A DNA stretch of 60,781 nt from Nemertoderma westbladi (Eukaryota > Xenacoelomorpha > Nemertodermatida > Nemertodermatidae), in assembly GCA_032718475.1 (NCBI GenBank), contig JAUCBJ010002494.1, positions 1-60,781 on the forward strand. Direction: 5' to 3'. The stretch's first letter is position 1, and the number at the start of each line of letters is the position of its first letter. The notes beneath the pieces are model-generated. The model was not told the DNA's origin, made no database searches, and saw nothing but the letters and a program-made list of their open reading frames with translations. Below, one piece after another: positions 9,846 to 21,900 of this stretch. The position numbers and the translations under genes are program-made.

Positions 9846-9959
9846 GGCGATATAAAACTGACACCAGAAACCAAAAAAATTATTACCGAGCTCATTAATA
9901 ATCGAGGGACCAGCAGCTACTTGAATGGTCGTTGGATGGATTACAAAGATGAAAGTGGG
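9846..9959 (+). CDS. Astacin exon A: propeptide end
   Basis: 38 codons, phase 0 at both ends, acceptor TTATAG and donor GTCAGT. It begins [11 protein letters not shown], the propeptide motif whose Asp binds the catalytic zinc in proastacins, and reaches the RW...G stretch that precedes the mature N terminus. The donor is not ideal; continuing past it runs into a stop within a few codons. Confidence 0.7.
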
Positions 9960-12900
9960 GTCAGTTTTTTTTACAATTTCGTGTAAATGTAATTATAATT
10001 TACAAATTTGTTGTTATTGTTATCAACTGTAGACATTGATCGGCGAAACGTACAGGCTTAATTAGGTTCACTCAATATTATATAAAGCCAGCGGTAAATT
10101 AAATATTATATTTAAAAGGCTGGATGCTGGAAATTTATAATTTTAAAAGATATGTATATTTAATTTACAAAACATTAACTCTCATGGACTGAGCGGTTAA
10201 TTACGTTAATTTTAATAGTAAATTCAAGATTCTTTCTAGAATTGTTCCTCATTTATTTAATATTTGATTCCAGAATTGGGTTGTACCATTTACCTACGGA
10301 TCAACAGCAAACAGTGAACTTGTTTTCGCCGTTGAGTTTGCCAGACTTTGGTTTCAAATAAATACTTGCATCCGATTGGTCCCACGTACAACCCAACAAA
10401 ATTACATCGAATTTATCCTCTCCGATGGGTGTTGGTCATCGGTAAGTTAACTATACAATGCAACCTTGATGCAAATTGTATTACAATTGATATATAATAG
10501 TAATTCCATGTAGCACTTTAATGGGAACCCTGATGCTATTTAAGGGGGGGGGGGGGGGGGGGGGGGGGGTACACCATTTTCGGACAACTCTTCGATTTAT
10601 CACTCTCAGCGTTTCAAAATTTTTTGTTTTTGGCTATAATTTGGAATATAGGTGCGTAACATGCTATTCTACATGATAGGTTATAAAAAAAATTTTTTTC
10701 GCTATTTAATATTAGTTAATACTAGTTAAAAATAAAAAAAACTTGGCTGCGCTTAAAACCCTAAGGCTTTTACAGTTTTGAATCTAATCACATCAAGGTT
10801 TTTTTATATGATAGATCAAAGATGGGGCAACATAACTATCAGGCGAAATTTTGTGAAAATAATTCTGCACCGCTAGGTGGCGCTTCAAATTTAGGCTACA
10901 TTTTTAGGTTTGTTATAAATAGTATTAAATTTTATTAACATATAATTTCGAAAAGTTGTCTGATACTTTTATGCAGGGTGGCTATGTAGACACCCACAGA
11001 AAGTTTCAGACAAATTGCTCAAATTTATAGAAGTAGTAGGGTTTTGAAGTTGACAATTTAATAAAAAAAATATTTGTAGATAATCGACCTTTCATTATAC
11101 ATAGTAATAGTAATTTCAATAGGATTCCCTAAATGGAAATTGTTATAACATGAAAACTAAAAGAGCTATTAAATAGCGGTTTTCAGATTTGGAAACACCA
11201 TTCAATGGTGCAAAAATAGACCATAAAAAAAATTCGACATATTTTTGACCAAAATGGTGTACCCCACCCCCCCTTAACAGAATTATATTATAGATATGTG
11301 GCAATCGAGATTAACGAGATTCCAGGAAAAGATCTGAAATGTTAGGTTACCGTTTCAGATACAGTCCCGCTCACTAATAGAGTGCCACCGGATCCGATCT
11401 GAACTGATCGGTTATAACAGCTTCAACACTTTCCGACAAACTCCAACAGTTCGATAAGTTCCAACAGATTCGGACAGCTTCAAAAAAATTCAGACAGCTT
11501 CAAACAGAATCAGACAACAAGAACGACCTGTCACTCACTCCACCAAACACAACGGCACGCAGCAAACTTCGCCGCAAGAAAGCTTCGCCCGCGTCCAATC
11601 TTTGTCTGGAGCAATCTTTGCCCTCAAAATAAGCAACAATAGCCCGGCGGAAACCTTCGCCCGCGAGCAACCCTGGCCCAATAAACAATTCTTGTTTTGG
11701 TTAGAAAAAGCGATCTTTGTCTGGAGCAATCTTTGCCCTCAAAATAAGCAACAATAGCCCGGCGGAAACCTTCGCCCGCGAGCAACCCTGGCCCAATAAA
11801 CAATTCTTGTTTTGGTTAGAAAAAGCGATCTCTGCAACCTGCTCCTTTCGCTCAATTAGTTACACCATCGTTTATTGTTTTGGTTAGAAAAAGCCATCTC
11901 TATAACCTGATCTTTTCCCTCAATTTGTAACTAAAATGGTTACTAACACAAATCTTATTGGGCGAAGGTTGCTCGCGGGCGAAGGTATTCCCGGGCGAAG
12001 GTTGTACGCGGATGAAGATTAGACGCGGGCGAAGGTTGTACGCGGGCGAAGATTGCACCCAACCCACTCAACTCCTATCTTCCTGGGCACTATGTAGGAT
12101 ACAACAGAGTGAAAGCGTCTGACACTACAGTACAGTAAACTACATTAACTCCATTCATAAGCCACATAATGGCAGATTGTGCTGGCTAGATTGGGTGCAA
12201 TCTTCGCCCGCGTCCAATCTTCGCCCGCGGGCAACCTTCGCCCAATAAGATTTGTGTTAGTAACAATTCTAGTTACAAATTGAGTGAAAGGAGCAGGTTA
12301 CAGAGAACGATTTTTCTAACAAAAAAATAAACGATGTTGTTACTAATTGAGGGAAAGGAACAGATTACAGAGACGGCTATTTCTAACCAAAACAAAAATT
12401 GTTTATTCGGCGAAGGTTGCTTTCGAGACGCACTGTATATGGTAAACCAACAATGCTACTGTATACAGCCATGGAGTAAAGAGTCACACTAATATAGTAA
12501 AAAGTAGTAACCATATAGTAAAACGTTTTATGATTGTAAGTACACAGTATGGAAATCCAGTTCTCAGTAAGACATGACTGTATACCAGTTAGCCAACTGT
12601 ACTGTACCGTATTCCATATCGAACTGAAAGTTTGTTATGCACTCTCACTCTATAAGTGATGAATGATGACGTCACAATGCCGTTCATAGAAGAGCTTATT
12701 ATTATTAATTTATCAGCCATCCTATATCAACAGAAATTGAAAAACAGTAAAAGACCAACCACCTAAAAATAATTACCGATATATTGTATCTACAGTAGTA
12801 AATAGTTAGAGTTGCGCTTACTGTATTTATTGCATAAGAAAGTCACTACTGTATATTGAATTGCAACATGACAATAAGTCGAGGTCGCTTGTGCGATATA

Positions 12901-15900
12901 ATGCATAAAATTGGAAAAATATCGCTGGACGCTGACACCTCTTAGGCCTACACAGAAAAGGTATGTTTTAAGTCATATAACTGCCATGCCACTTTATCTA
13001 CATTACAGTATGTCTAGTACTTCGTTTTTCTTATCTCGCGTTAATATTTCGTAACAAAATATATTCTAAAATAGATCCCTAGTTCGAATCCCGGTCGCAG
13101 CATTAATATTTCGATCAGTTTATATTCACATGCTTCTAATTAAACTTAACATCAGCCTGCGTCGGCCTTCAACTTCAGCAATATTCTAAATTACAAAATT
13201 AATTATTGTTATCCTTAGGTGGGTAAAATTGGCGGGCGTCAAGAACTATCGCTAGGTGACGGTTGCCATAGCTTGGGAACTGCTGTACACGAAGTGTTAC
13301 ATGCCTTGGGAGTCTACCACGAACAGAGCAGACCAGACCGGGACAGCCATATAGTGATACTCTGGGATGTAATCGAAGAGTCAAAAAAGTTCGAAAATTA
13401 CTTATGTACATGTACAGTATAGTACCGGTATTACAACTGTAAATATTTTAAAAATACGAGAAAAGCAGGATTGTTTCAGCCAAAGCGCGACAATCGGGCG
13501 TCCCGCCAGGCATCTCGGGGGGCAGTGGGACAGGGACTCCAAAGCGGGACTGTCCTTCCGAAAGCGGGACGTCTGGTCACCTTATAGTTAAAGGGCAGAT
13601 GCAGAAGTTATGGTATTAATATTAAAGAAAGCAAGGTTATACTGTTGTACTGATGTAGAGCAGTAGTGTCATACCGGTATCATTCTGTCAGTATGGTATT
13701 GGTCATGGCCTACTAGTAGTAGTAGTAGTAATGGTAATGTACTGTAGTAGTAATGGTAAAGTAGTACAGTATTAATGGTAGGCCATGGTATTGGTATGAT
13801 ATCAGGATATTAAATGGTATTCTTAATACTAAATACAGAAATACCCCAAATAACGCAACTTCTGCACTTTAACTGTTCAACATTTAGCAGATGACATGAT
13901 TCAACGAAGACTACTGAGGGAGGCAAGGACTGGCACATGGTAAAGCCAGACTTCGCTAGCGAAGGCCTTGTTGTTTTTGTTACTGGTAACCAGTTGAACT
14001 TGAACAACAGACATTTTCGTTGCAATAACTATGTCAATATTACATTATAATGCCATTCTAGAGTATTATCACTTTTTTTTTTTCGAATGATAATAGTGGG
14101 ATGGTTTTTTTTAATTAGTAGGTGATCAAAGTAGCCCCAGGGTTGGGGCAACTTTGATCACACATTATTATTAAGTAAAAATCAATGTAACCCCTAATTC
14201 CTAAACTACTTGACTAAACTTAACTACCTGACTGGTGAATAACCTACCGACAAAAATACAGTAACTTACTAATAAGGGGCTTCTTTGATCACAATAAAAC
14301 ATTTCACAAGTGTCTCATTGTCTGATACTGGGATATGCATAATGGGCATATTTCTTACGTTCATAAAGATAGGGCATTCCGGCATTTGTTAATGAATCAA
14401 TTCTTCTAAATGCTCACTGATCACCTCACAATCATAAATATGATTATTATTTAGATTGGATTTATTTATTTGTTATTATTATATTTATTATTATTATTTA
14501 TTTATTGCATAGTTATAACTAGAGAGCCAGCAAGCTGGCTGGAAGGAGCCCGGGGGGAAGAATCCTAGCCCATACTAAACTAAACAATTGTCTAAATGGT
14601 GTGATGATACATAGCTGACTTTGTGGCTTGCCCCACATAATAAAAAATGAAACTTTGCTGCCACTAACAACCGAATATTTATAAGAAAATGCCCATGATT
14701 CACAACCAGATAAATAACAAGTTAGATTTACCAGTACAGGTACGGTTACCTTTCTTTTTGAAAACCATTAGATTTAACAATTAATAGAAGTCTAGGTCGC
14801 GGCGAAAAATAATAACGCAAATTAAACAACCATACAATCGGCCTACACACTTTTTTATTATTCGAAATAAATTCGCTAACAGAAAATATCTAAACTAATT
14901 TATTTATTTACTAATTAATCTAAACGAGAAGGTGAACAATTGTTTCTACACAATTAATTATGACGACTTTTATGGGATATGTAATATTTACTGTTCAATA
15001 ATAATTTACAATCTCCCATTCCAACACATTCCCAGAGAGTAATAATATCATCAATATAACAAACTAAGTGGATTATAATTCGATTTCTTCAGCCAAGTCC
15101 GATAGCTATTTTTCTGAAATTTATATTGCTAATTTAATTATTTGGCATATTCTGTTTGTGGCGCAGACTATAATAATAATAACATTGTTGACATACAGTC
15201 TTTGAACCTTTCAGTCTTTCTCAGCAGTACTTTGTGGCTCGTCCCACATAATAAAAACTGAAACTTTGCTATGACAACACACCCGGTTCTTTTAAATTTG
15301 CGTGATTTGATTTATGCTCGCACCACTATTTGTAAGAAATATTAAAACTTATCTTACAGTATGGCAATGTAGTAATGGTATTAAAATATAATTAAATTAA
15401 TTTACACTATTAATGCTTCAGCTAAAAAATCGTTTCAGCTAAAAAATCGTATGTAATAAAAAAAATAAGAATATTTTTAATATGTGTATATGTAATATAG
15501 GTATTACTGCTAAGTTAGGCAGTAGGCCAGAGCGGGCTCCTTAAATACATGCAACTACTGTATTATAGTGTAGGTCAACTATAAAACATTTTGCAATCCA
15601 CAGTGAGTATCGACTGCAATAGGACACAACACACTGCTTTGTGTAACTAAAATTCATTCTCCTGATCCACCCCCTAACATAGCAGAGTGAGTAACCTTAT
15701 TGTAGATATACCCTTAGGAAGCACTGGGAGAGCAATCAGCTTATGGGGTAATACATTAGAAACCAACAGCTTATGTGTGAGTAAACATTGCCTTTCCTTA
15801 TAGCCTACTAGTAAAACTTGGCAACCAACACGTTTTTCTATGACTGTGTATAACATATTAAGCCATATTTCATCATGAACACCAGCTGTTATTTTACCAT

Positions 15901-18900
15901 TGCTTTTAATTTCGCGACAAAACAATGTCAAAAAACTAAATATATCGAATACCACACATAGAATCGATCTGAAATTTTGTAACGCGATTATGAACCTCAA
16001 AAGCAATGTACTTGCAAAATTTCATCAAAATCGCCAGGCAGGAAGTGCCTTAACCTAGATAATTATCAGTCAGTCAGTGTCAGTCAATGTAATGTATCCT
16101 GAAGATTCTTACAGTAAGTATCCCGCTGTCAAGCGGGCTCCTAATTAAACAATGTAACTGTACCTAAATAGTGTATGATTTCGATTGTATGATGAAATAG
16201 TGTATAAATTTATGTATCTGTACACTGTTGGTACAGCCTATTGGCAACAAATGTATGGGGTGTCTTCCTCATAAGAGTCTGGCAGCACGCAATCGCCACA
16301 GTACCAGTTTGCGCACAACTCACACATGACCCAATCTGCCCCATCCAGATCGTGATCAACCCACAAACAGGTACAGGTGCCACAAGCACACGAGGTTGAA
16401 GAGGTGCTTGTTCCTGCACAAGCAGGTTGCAGATCCGAGGGGGTTATGCCCCTTCCAGGTGTAATCTTCGTTCCTCGTGTAACGGTACTCTCCTTCCTAG
16501 ATGCATTCGAGTGGCCTTGTAATTCCTCTCTTAACAGGTTTACAACGACCTCATTCATACAACTGCCGAGCCCACATCGGCGCCGTTGGATGGTTGTGCT
16601 TGTGGAATATGACGTAATCCTTTCTCTGGATTGAATGGCACTATACCTGAGGCTCCAAATCCCTTAACAAGGTTCTTGCTGATGGCAGGTTGTCCGAGGC
16701 TGTTATGGAGACGTTTCAACAGACCGGGGAATTGGGTCTTAGGTATGGCACCCTTTATCCTACTCTCTTTACGCCAAGTGCTGAGTTCCTTTCACCACGC
16801 TGTTTTGGCAGGTTTAAAGAAAGCCACATCTAGGGGTTGAAGGATGTGGGTACTGTTGGGAGGCAGCGGAATGAAAAGTTAATAAGTTAAAAAGTTAAAA
16901 TGTTAATTAAAAGTTAAAAAAAATGAAGCGAATATTATTATCAAGGCAAGATTGCACTACTTGGCAGACATATGTGACCCAAGGTTATCGCCAATCAAGA
17001 CTTTCTTGCCTGGCAAATCCTTTATGGATGGAAGATAAATTGTGGAAAACCATTCCTCAAATTTATCCATATGGAACCAGCCGGATTCTGTTGAACTATA
17101 ATGTGCCCCAACTGGGCCCCCGACTGTCTACCCCTCATACATATGCTTGGCCTTGTGGACAACCATAACTGGATTAAGGGTTCCATCCGCGGAACCACTG
17201 TACATGACTGATGTCATATGTTTGCTGTTGTTTATTGAACGCTCAATGTGTAAAGTGCCTCTGTGGCAAATAACGCGTTTAGACCCAGGATCGTTAGAGA
17301 ATCCAGTTTCATCGTAATTGCCAAGATTTCCTGGTGGCACACCTTCAACTTCAGTCTTCAGTTCGTTATAGAAATCAATTATCACATCTGGAGTGAGTTT
17401 TGCCCTAGCTGGCTTGATATTAGCAGCCATACGTTGTGTTAGGTTATGTCTCTTTAGAAAACCTCGAATCCACTCGATCCCAGGAAAATTATCTTTAAAG
17501 GCAGCAATCACTACACCTTTCTTATTCAAAAACTGTTGCACGATGTGTTGTATTTCACCATAGTCTAGCGGCTTCTTCCAATATACAAATGTGTCAATAA
17601 CATCCAAAAGGCATTTTTCATCTGCAGGGTCTAATGCTACCGGATGACCAACACTGCCACTATGAACTTTGTTTACACTATTCCAAATTGTCCCATATGA
17701 TACTTTGAATTTCTTAGAAGCTTCGCGGATTGAAGCGCCTCTTCCTACAGCTGCAACAGCTTTCATTAATGTCTCACTTGTATAATTCCCATAGGTACGT
17801 GAACCCAGGGGCTTTTTGTAATTCTAATTCCGAACCATTGTAGATATATAGTGATAGGCTAGGTGCTAGAGGCCTATCTTAACATTCAAATATTAAATAA
17901 TGGAATATTTTTATTAGGTATATATAGGGCCTACCCCTACCGGTATTATAGGCCTACTACCCTACTTACTATGTACGTACAGGCTATACTATACATACAT
18001 TGCTGATCATTAAGGCCAAATATTTACTTGTAATATGCGTCAAAAAAATACATGATCAAAGTTACCCCAGCCGATCATTGTTGCCCCATGGATCAAAGTA
18101 GCCCCACTTTACGGTAGTTTAGCTCAGAGGTAGCAGTCAGCAGTGACTATATTACTGGCACCGGTCAGCCGGTACCGGTAACCCACCAGCCCATCGAAGC
18201 GTCGTATGTCGTACAACTCGTAGTACGTGTACTAGAGTACTGCCGTAGCCATATCCAGTATCGCTGTATGTATCTGTAACTATTATTTATTTGATTACCG
18301 GTATTAATAATGCTCAATAAATGCTGTGTCTTTGGATGTATTGGAAAGGAAACTACGTATGACATGATACTTTTAATAAAGTCCGAACAGCCAAGCTTCA
18401 CCGTTAGGTTCACCAGAACGCGACCACTGGATTGTCCCATTGCTGCAATGCCAAGGCGACTCGGCGATGATGGTTTGCCATTCATCTACAGGAAGAACGC
18501 AGTCATTTGTATCTCCCACTGGCGAGGGTTTCCCGAGGATGTTCGGCATATCAAGGTGGCCAGTGTAAAGTATGGTAGTAAAATAAAGTGATAATATAAA
18601 ATTACTGCCTAATAATAGGCCTATAAAGTAATTATAATATAATGAAATTTGTTGTGCATTTTTAAACTAATAATAAAATAATTAACAGAAACTTTATAAG
18701 GCCATCTGATAAAGACAGTCGAAAGGGACCATACAATGTTAATATTCGCCATAGTTGCTATGAAAGATACTGTAGGTTATTAATTAGGACCTAAGGTCCT
18801 CCTGTTATCAGTAGTCAGTATATCCTTCTTACCATACCGGTAGTAGAAACTATGCAAGTACTGTCAGTACCGGTAGTGGTTAGTTTTTGTGCTACTGCAC

Positions 18901-21900
18901 TTTCTGTGTTAACTGCTGACTGCATTATGCAGTTGTGTTTGCTGTTTTGTGTTTATTCTATTATATGAAGGTCTGTAATTGATATTAACCACCTGTCAGG
19001 GTTTTGCTGCCGACTTAAAAACCTAATACTGCAACAGGTTATGGGCCCAGTTCATATGTTTGGAATCAGATACTGACTGTACACAGACAGACAGATACGG
19101 TACCGGTACCGGTACCGGGCGGGTGAAGCACTATGGCTATACAACGTAAACCTAAAGAATCGCTTATGTTTAGCGGTAGGGCGGATTATTTTCCTTATTG
19201 GAAGGAGAAGTTCCATGCATACGCGACTAAACGGAAACTGGGAAAACTCCTAGTGGGCGAGGTGGCGGAGCCCAATGTGCCAGAGATGCCGGCAACCGCT
19301 TTCGCAGACGATGCAGCGAGTCAGCAGTTCGAGAAAAGACGAACGAATGCTGAAGCCGAACTCGAACGCTATACGGGGCCGTCCAAGTATGACATCTGCA
19401 CTTTTCCCCAAAATGTTGACCCCCTCCCTCCCCTAAATCAGATGTCATCAGATAGGCATTGACACCCCCCCCCCCCCCCTCCCTTAAATCAGATTAAAAA
19501 AATTTTGCGTCCTAATCACTGAAACATGGTGACTGGTAACTGAAACAGAAGATATGAAACATTAAAATAGGCAAGCTATTTACTCTTCTGCTATATCTCT
19601 TCTAGCACCTATAAATGAACATGCTGACGTCAGATTTTGGCTGACCCCCTCCCCTCATCAGCATGTCATCAGATTTTCCCAACCCCCCCCCCCCCCCCCC
19701 CCCCCTAAAATGCTGACGTCATACTTGGACGGCCCCTAATGACAATATTAGCGATCTCTGGTATGACATGGTGTTGTACTTGGACAAGGAATCTATTATG
19801 TACATAAAAAAACGACTGTCACAGTAATGGGCCAGCAGCCTGGCAGAAGTAATGCTATCGATTTCGAGGTGCTGAAAAACCGCGGATTATGGGGTTGATG
19901 TCTGACCTAATGAGACTTAAGCTAAAGTCTGAGGAGTCTGTGGAGTCTGTGGGTCCGTGTGAGGATTCCTACCTCACACGAGCGAAGGAGATCTCAGTAG
20001 ATCTGGCGGAAAATGGAGAACCTGTTAGTGACACATTGCTAATAAATACAGTTCTAAATGTCCTACTTAAGGATTACGACGAGTTTATCATAGCCCGAAA
20101 CTTCAATGAGCTATCATCTTTTGAAGAAACACGTGCAGCATTGATAAGTTATAGTGATTTTCGGAAGTATAAGGATACGTGCTAAATCTGGTGCCAGCAG
20201 CAGTAAACCGCATGGAAAATGTTATATCTGTAAAAGATCGAGACATTTCAAGGCGGATTGTCCTGAAAGGCGTGGAAAGGATAAATCTGGTGAAAAACCA
20301 CAATCTTTCTGCACCAACTGTAAGAAAACAGGCCATATATTTACTAACTGTTGGGCCAAAGGTGGTGGCTCTGAAAGAAAGTCAAATTGTGGTGGGAATA
20401 CCAGTGAAAATGTTTCGAATACTGCATCAAATACATTCTGTTTTCATTCATATCTCAGAGATCCTGACAATCAATCTAATGTATCTCATTTTCTGTTAGA
20501 TAGCGGGTATACGGATCATATGCTGGTCGACAGGCAATTATTTGTTAGTTACAAGAGTGCTGGTCCCAATGATGTGACTCGGAACCCTGATGGATCCACA
20601 ACGAGGATTGCAGGGTGAGGAACTGCTTCAATTTTGGTAAGGGATAGAAATGGGATGGAGGTGGAAATGAAACTCCAAAATGCACTCCATATCCCGGCTT
20701 ACACAAGAAACCTACTGTCCATCGATGTATGCAGAGGATATGGTTGGACTTGTGTTTTCTCTCCAGAAGAAGCTAAAATCTAAAAGAGAATCTAAAAGTG
20801 GAAATAAAATTGATGTATTCCGACTTTTCGACTTTTCTTTCTTGATGGAAGTGCCAATAAGTCCGAGGCTGAGTGCAATTTTACTTCTGTAGAACAACCT
20901 AATTTGCAACTGTGGCATACGCGTCTAGGCCACTGCAATGAAGCGGATGTTAGAAGTCTACTGAAGGATATGGGTAATATCCAATGCAAGGATCTATCTA
21001 AACCAATGCCTTTCTGTGAAGTCTGCCCTCAGTCAAAGATGCAGCGACTGCCAGTCTCTAAAAAGACAGAAAGAGTGGCTACAAAACCACTAGAGTTAGT
21101 GTATACAGACGTCACTGGGCCTATAGAGCCAGCGAGTTTCAATGGTATGCGGTATGCATTATGTCTCATAGATGCATACAGCCGTCTAGCAAAAATGTAT
21201 TTTATGGTACGCAAGAATGAGGTTATAGATAAATTCAAAATTTATACGGCAGAAGTTGGTATACCAGACAAAGTAATAAGGCACATACGCAGTGATGGTG
21301 GTGGTGAGTTTGCGTCAGGGGAATTAAGGGAGTTCTGCGCAAACAATGGCATTCATCATGAGTTTACTGTGCCTTACACACCTGAGATGAATGGAGTCAT
21401 AGAGAGATACTTTAGGACATCAGTCGATATGGCAAGGGCTATGTTAATTGATTCATGTTTATCAAAGAAATACTGGGTTCGGGCTCTCCATACTGCAGTC
21501 TATATAAGAAACCGGTGTCCATCTGGTGCTTTGGCAGGGAAAACACCATACCAAGTATTCTATGAGAAGAAGCCGGATATTAACAAGCTACATGTATTTG
21601 GTTGTGAAGAATTCGTTCGCATTGAACGACAGTTTAGAAAGAAACTGGATCCGAAAGCCTCATGTGGAATTTTTCTAGGTTATGACGATTCATCACCTGC
21701 TTATATTGTTGATGTCAATGGATCACTGAAACGACTGAGAAATGTTGTCTTCAATGAGAATTATCAACCTGTAGAGGCAGAGGATAGGGGCAAGGGGAGC
21801 ACTATAATTGGTGATAGTGAACTCGAACTGTCAAGTGACGATGACAATGATGACCTGGAATTTCCAGATGGTAGTATTAATAGTAACCCTGTAAGTGGCA

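Larger units (their letters stand above)
14095..18112 (-). mobile_element. pogo-like Tc1/mariner-superfamily DNA transposon
   Basis: A 4.0-kb element with a minus-strand transposase (16238-17766) and repeated motifs near both ends resembling TGATCAAAGTAGCCCCA (left at 14123-14160 and about 14276-14292; right at 18053-18111). Proposed termini are AGTGGG at 14095 and CCCACTT at about 18105-18111, flanked by TA, but the terminal inverted repeat is imperfect and the exact edges are uncertain. It lies in the large astacin intron. Confidence 0.6.

Noticed and set aside
13079-13096. GTTCGAATCCCGG as a tRNA gene or SINE
   Set aside because: A B-box-like word without an A box at tRNA distance and without tRNA stems.
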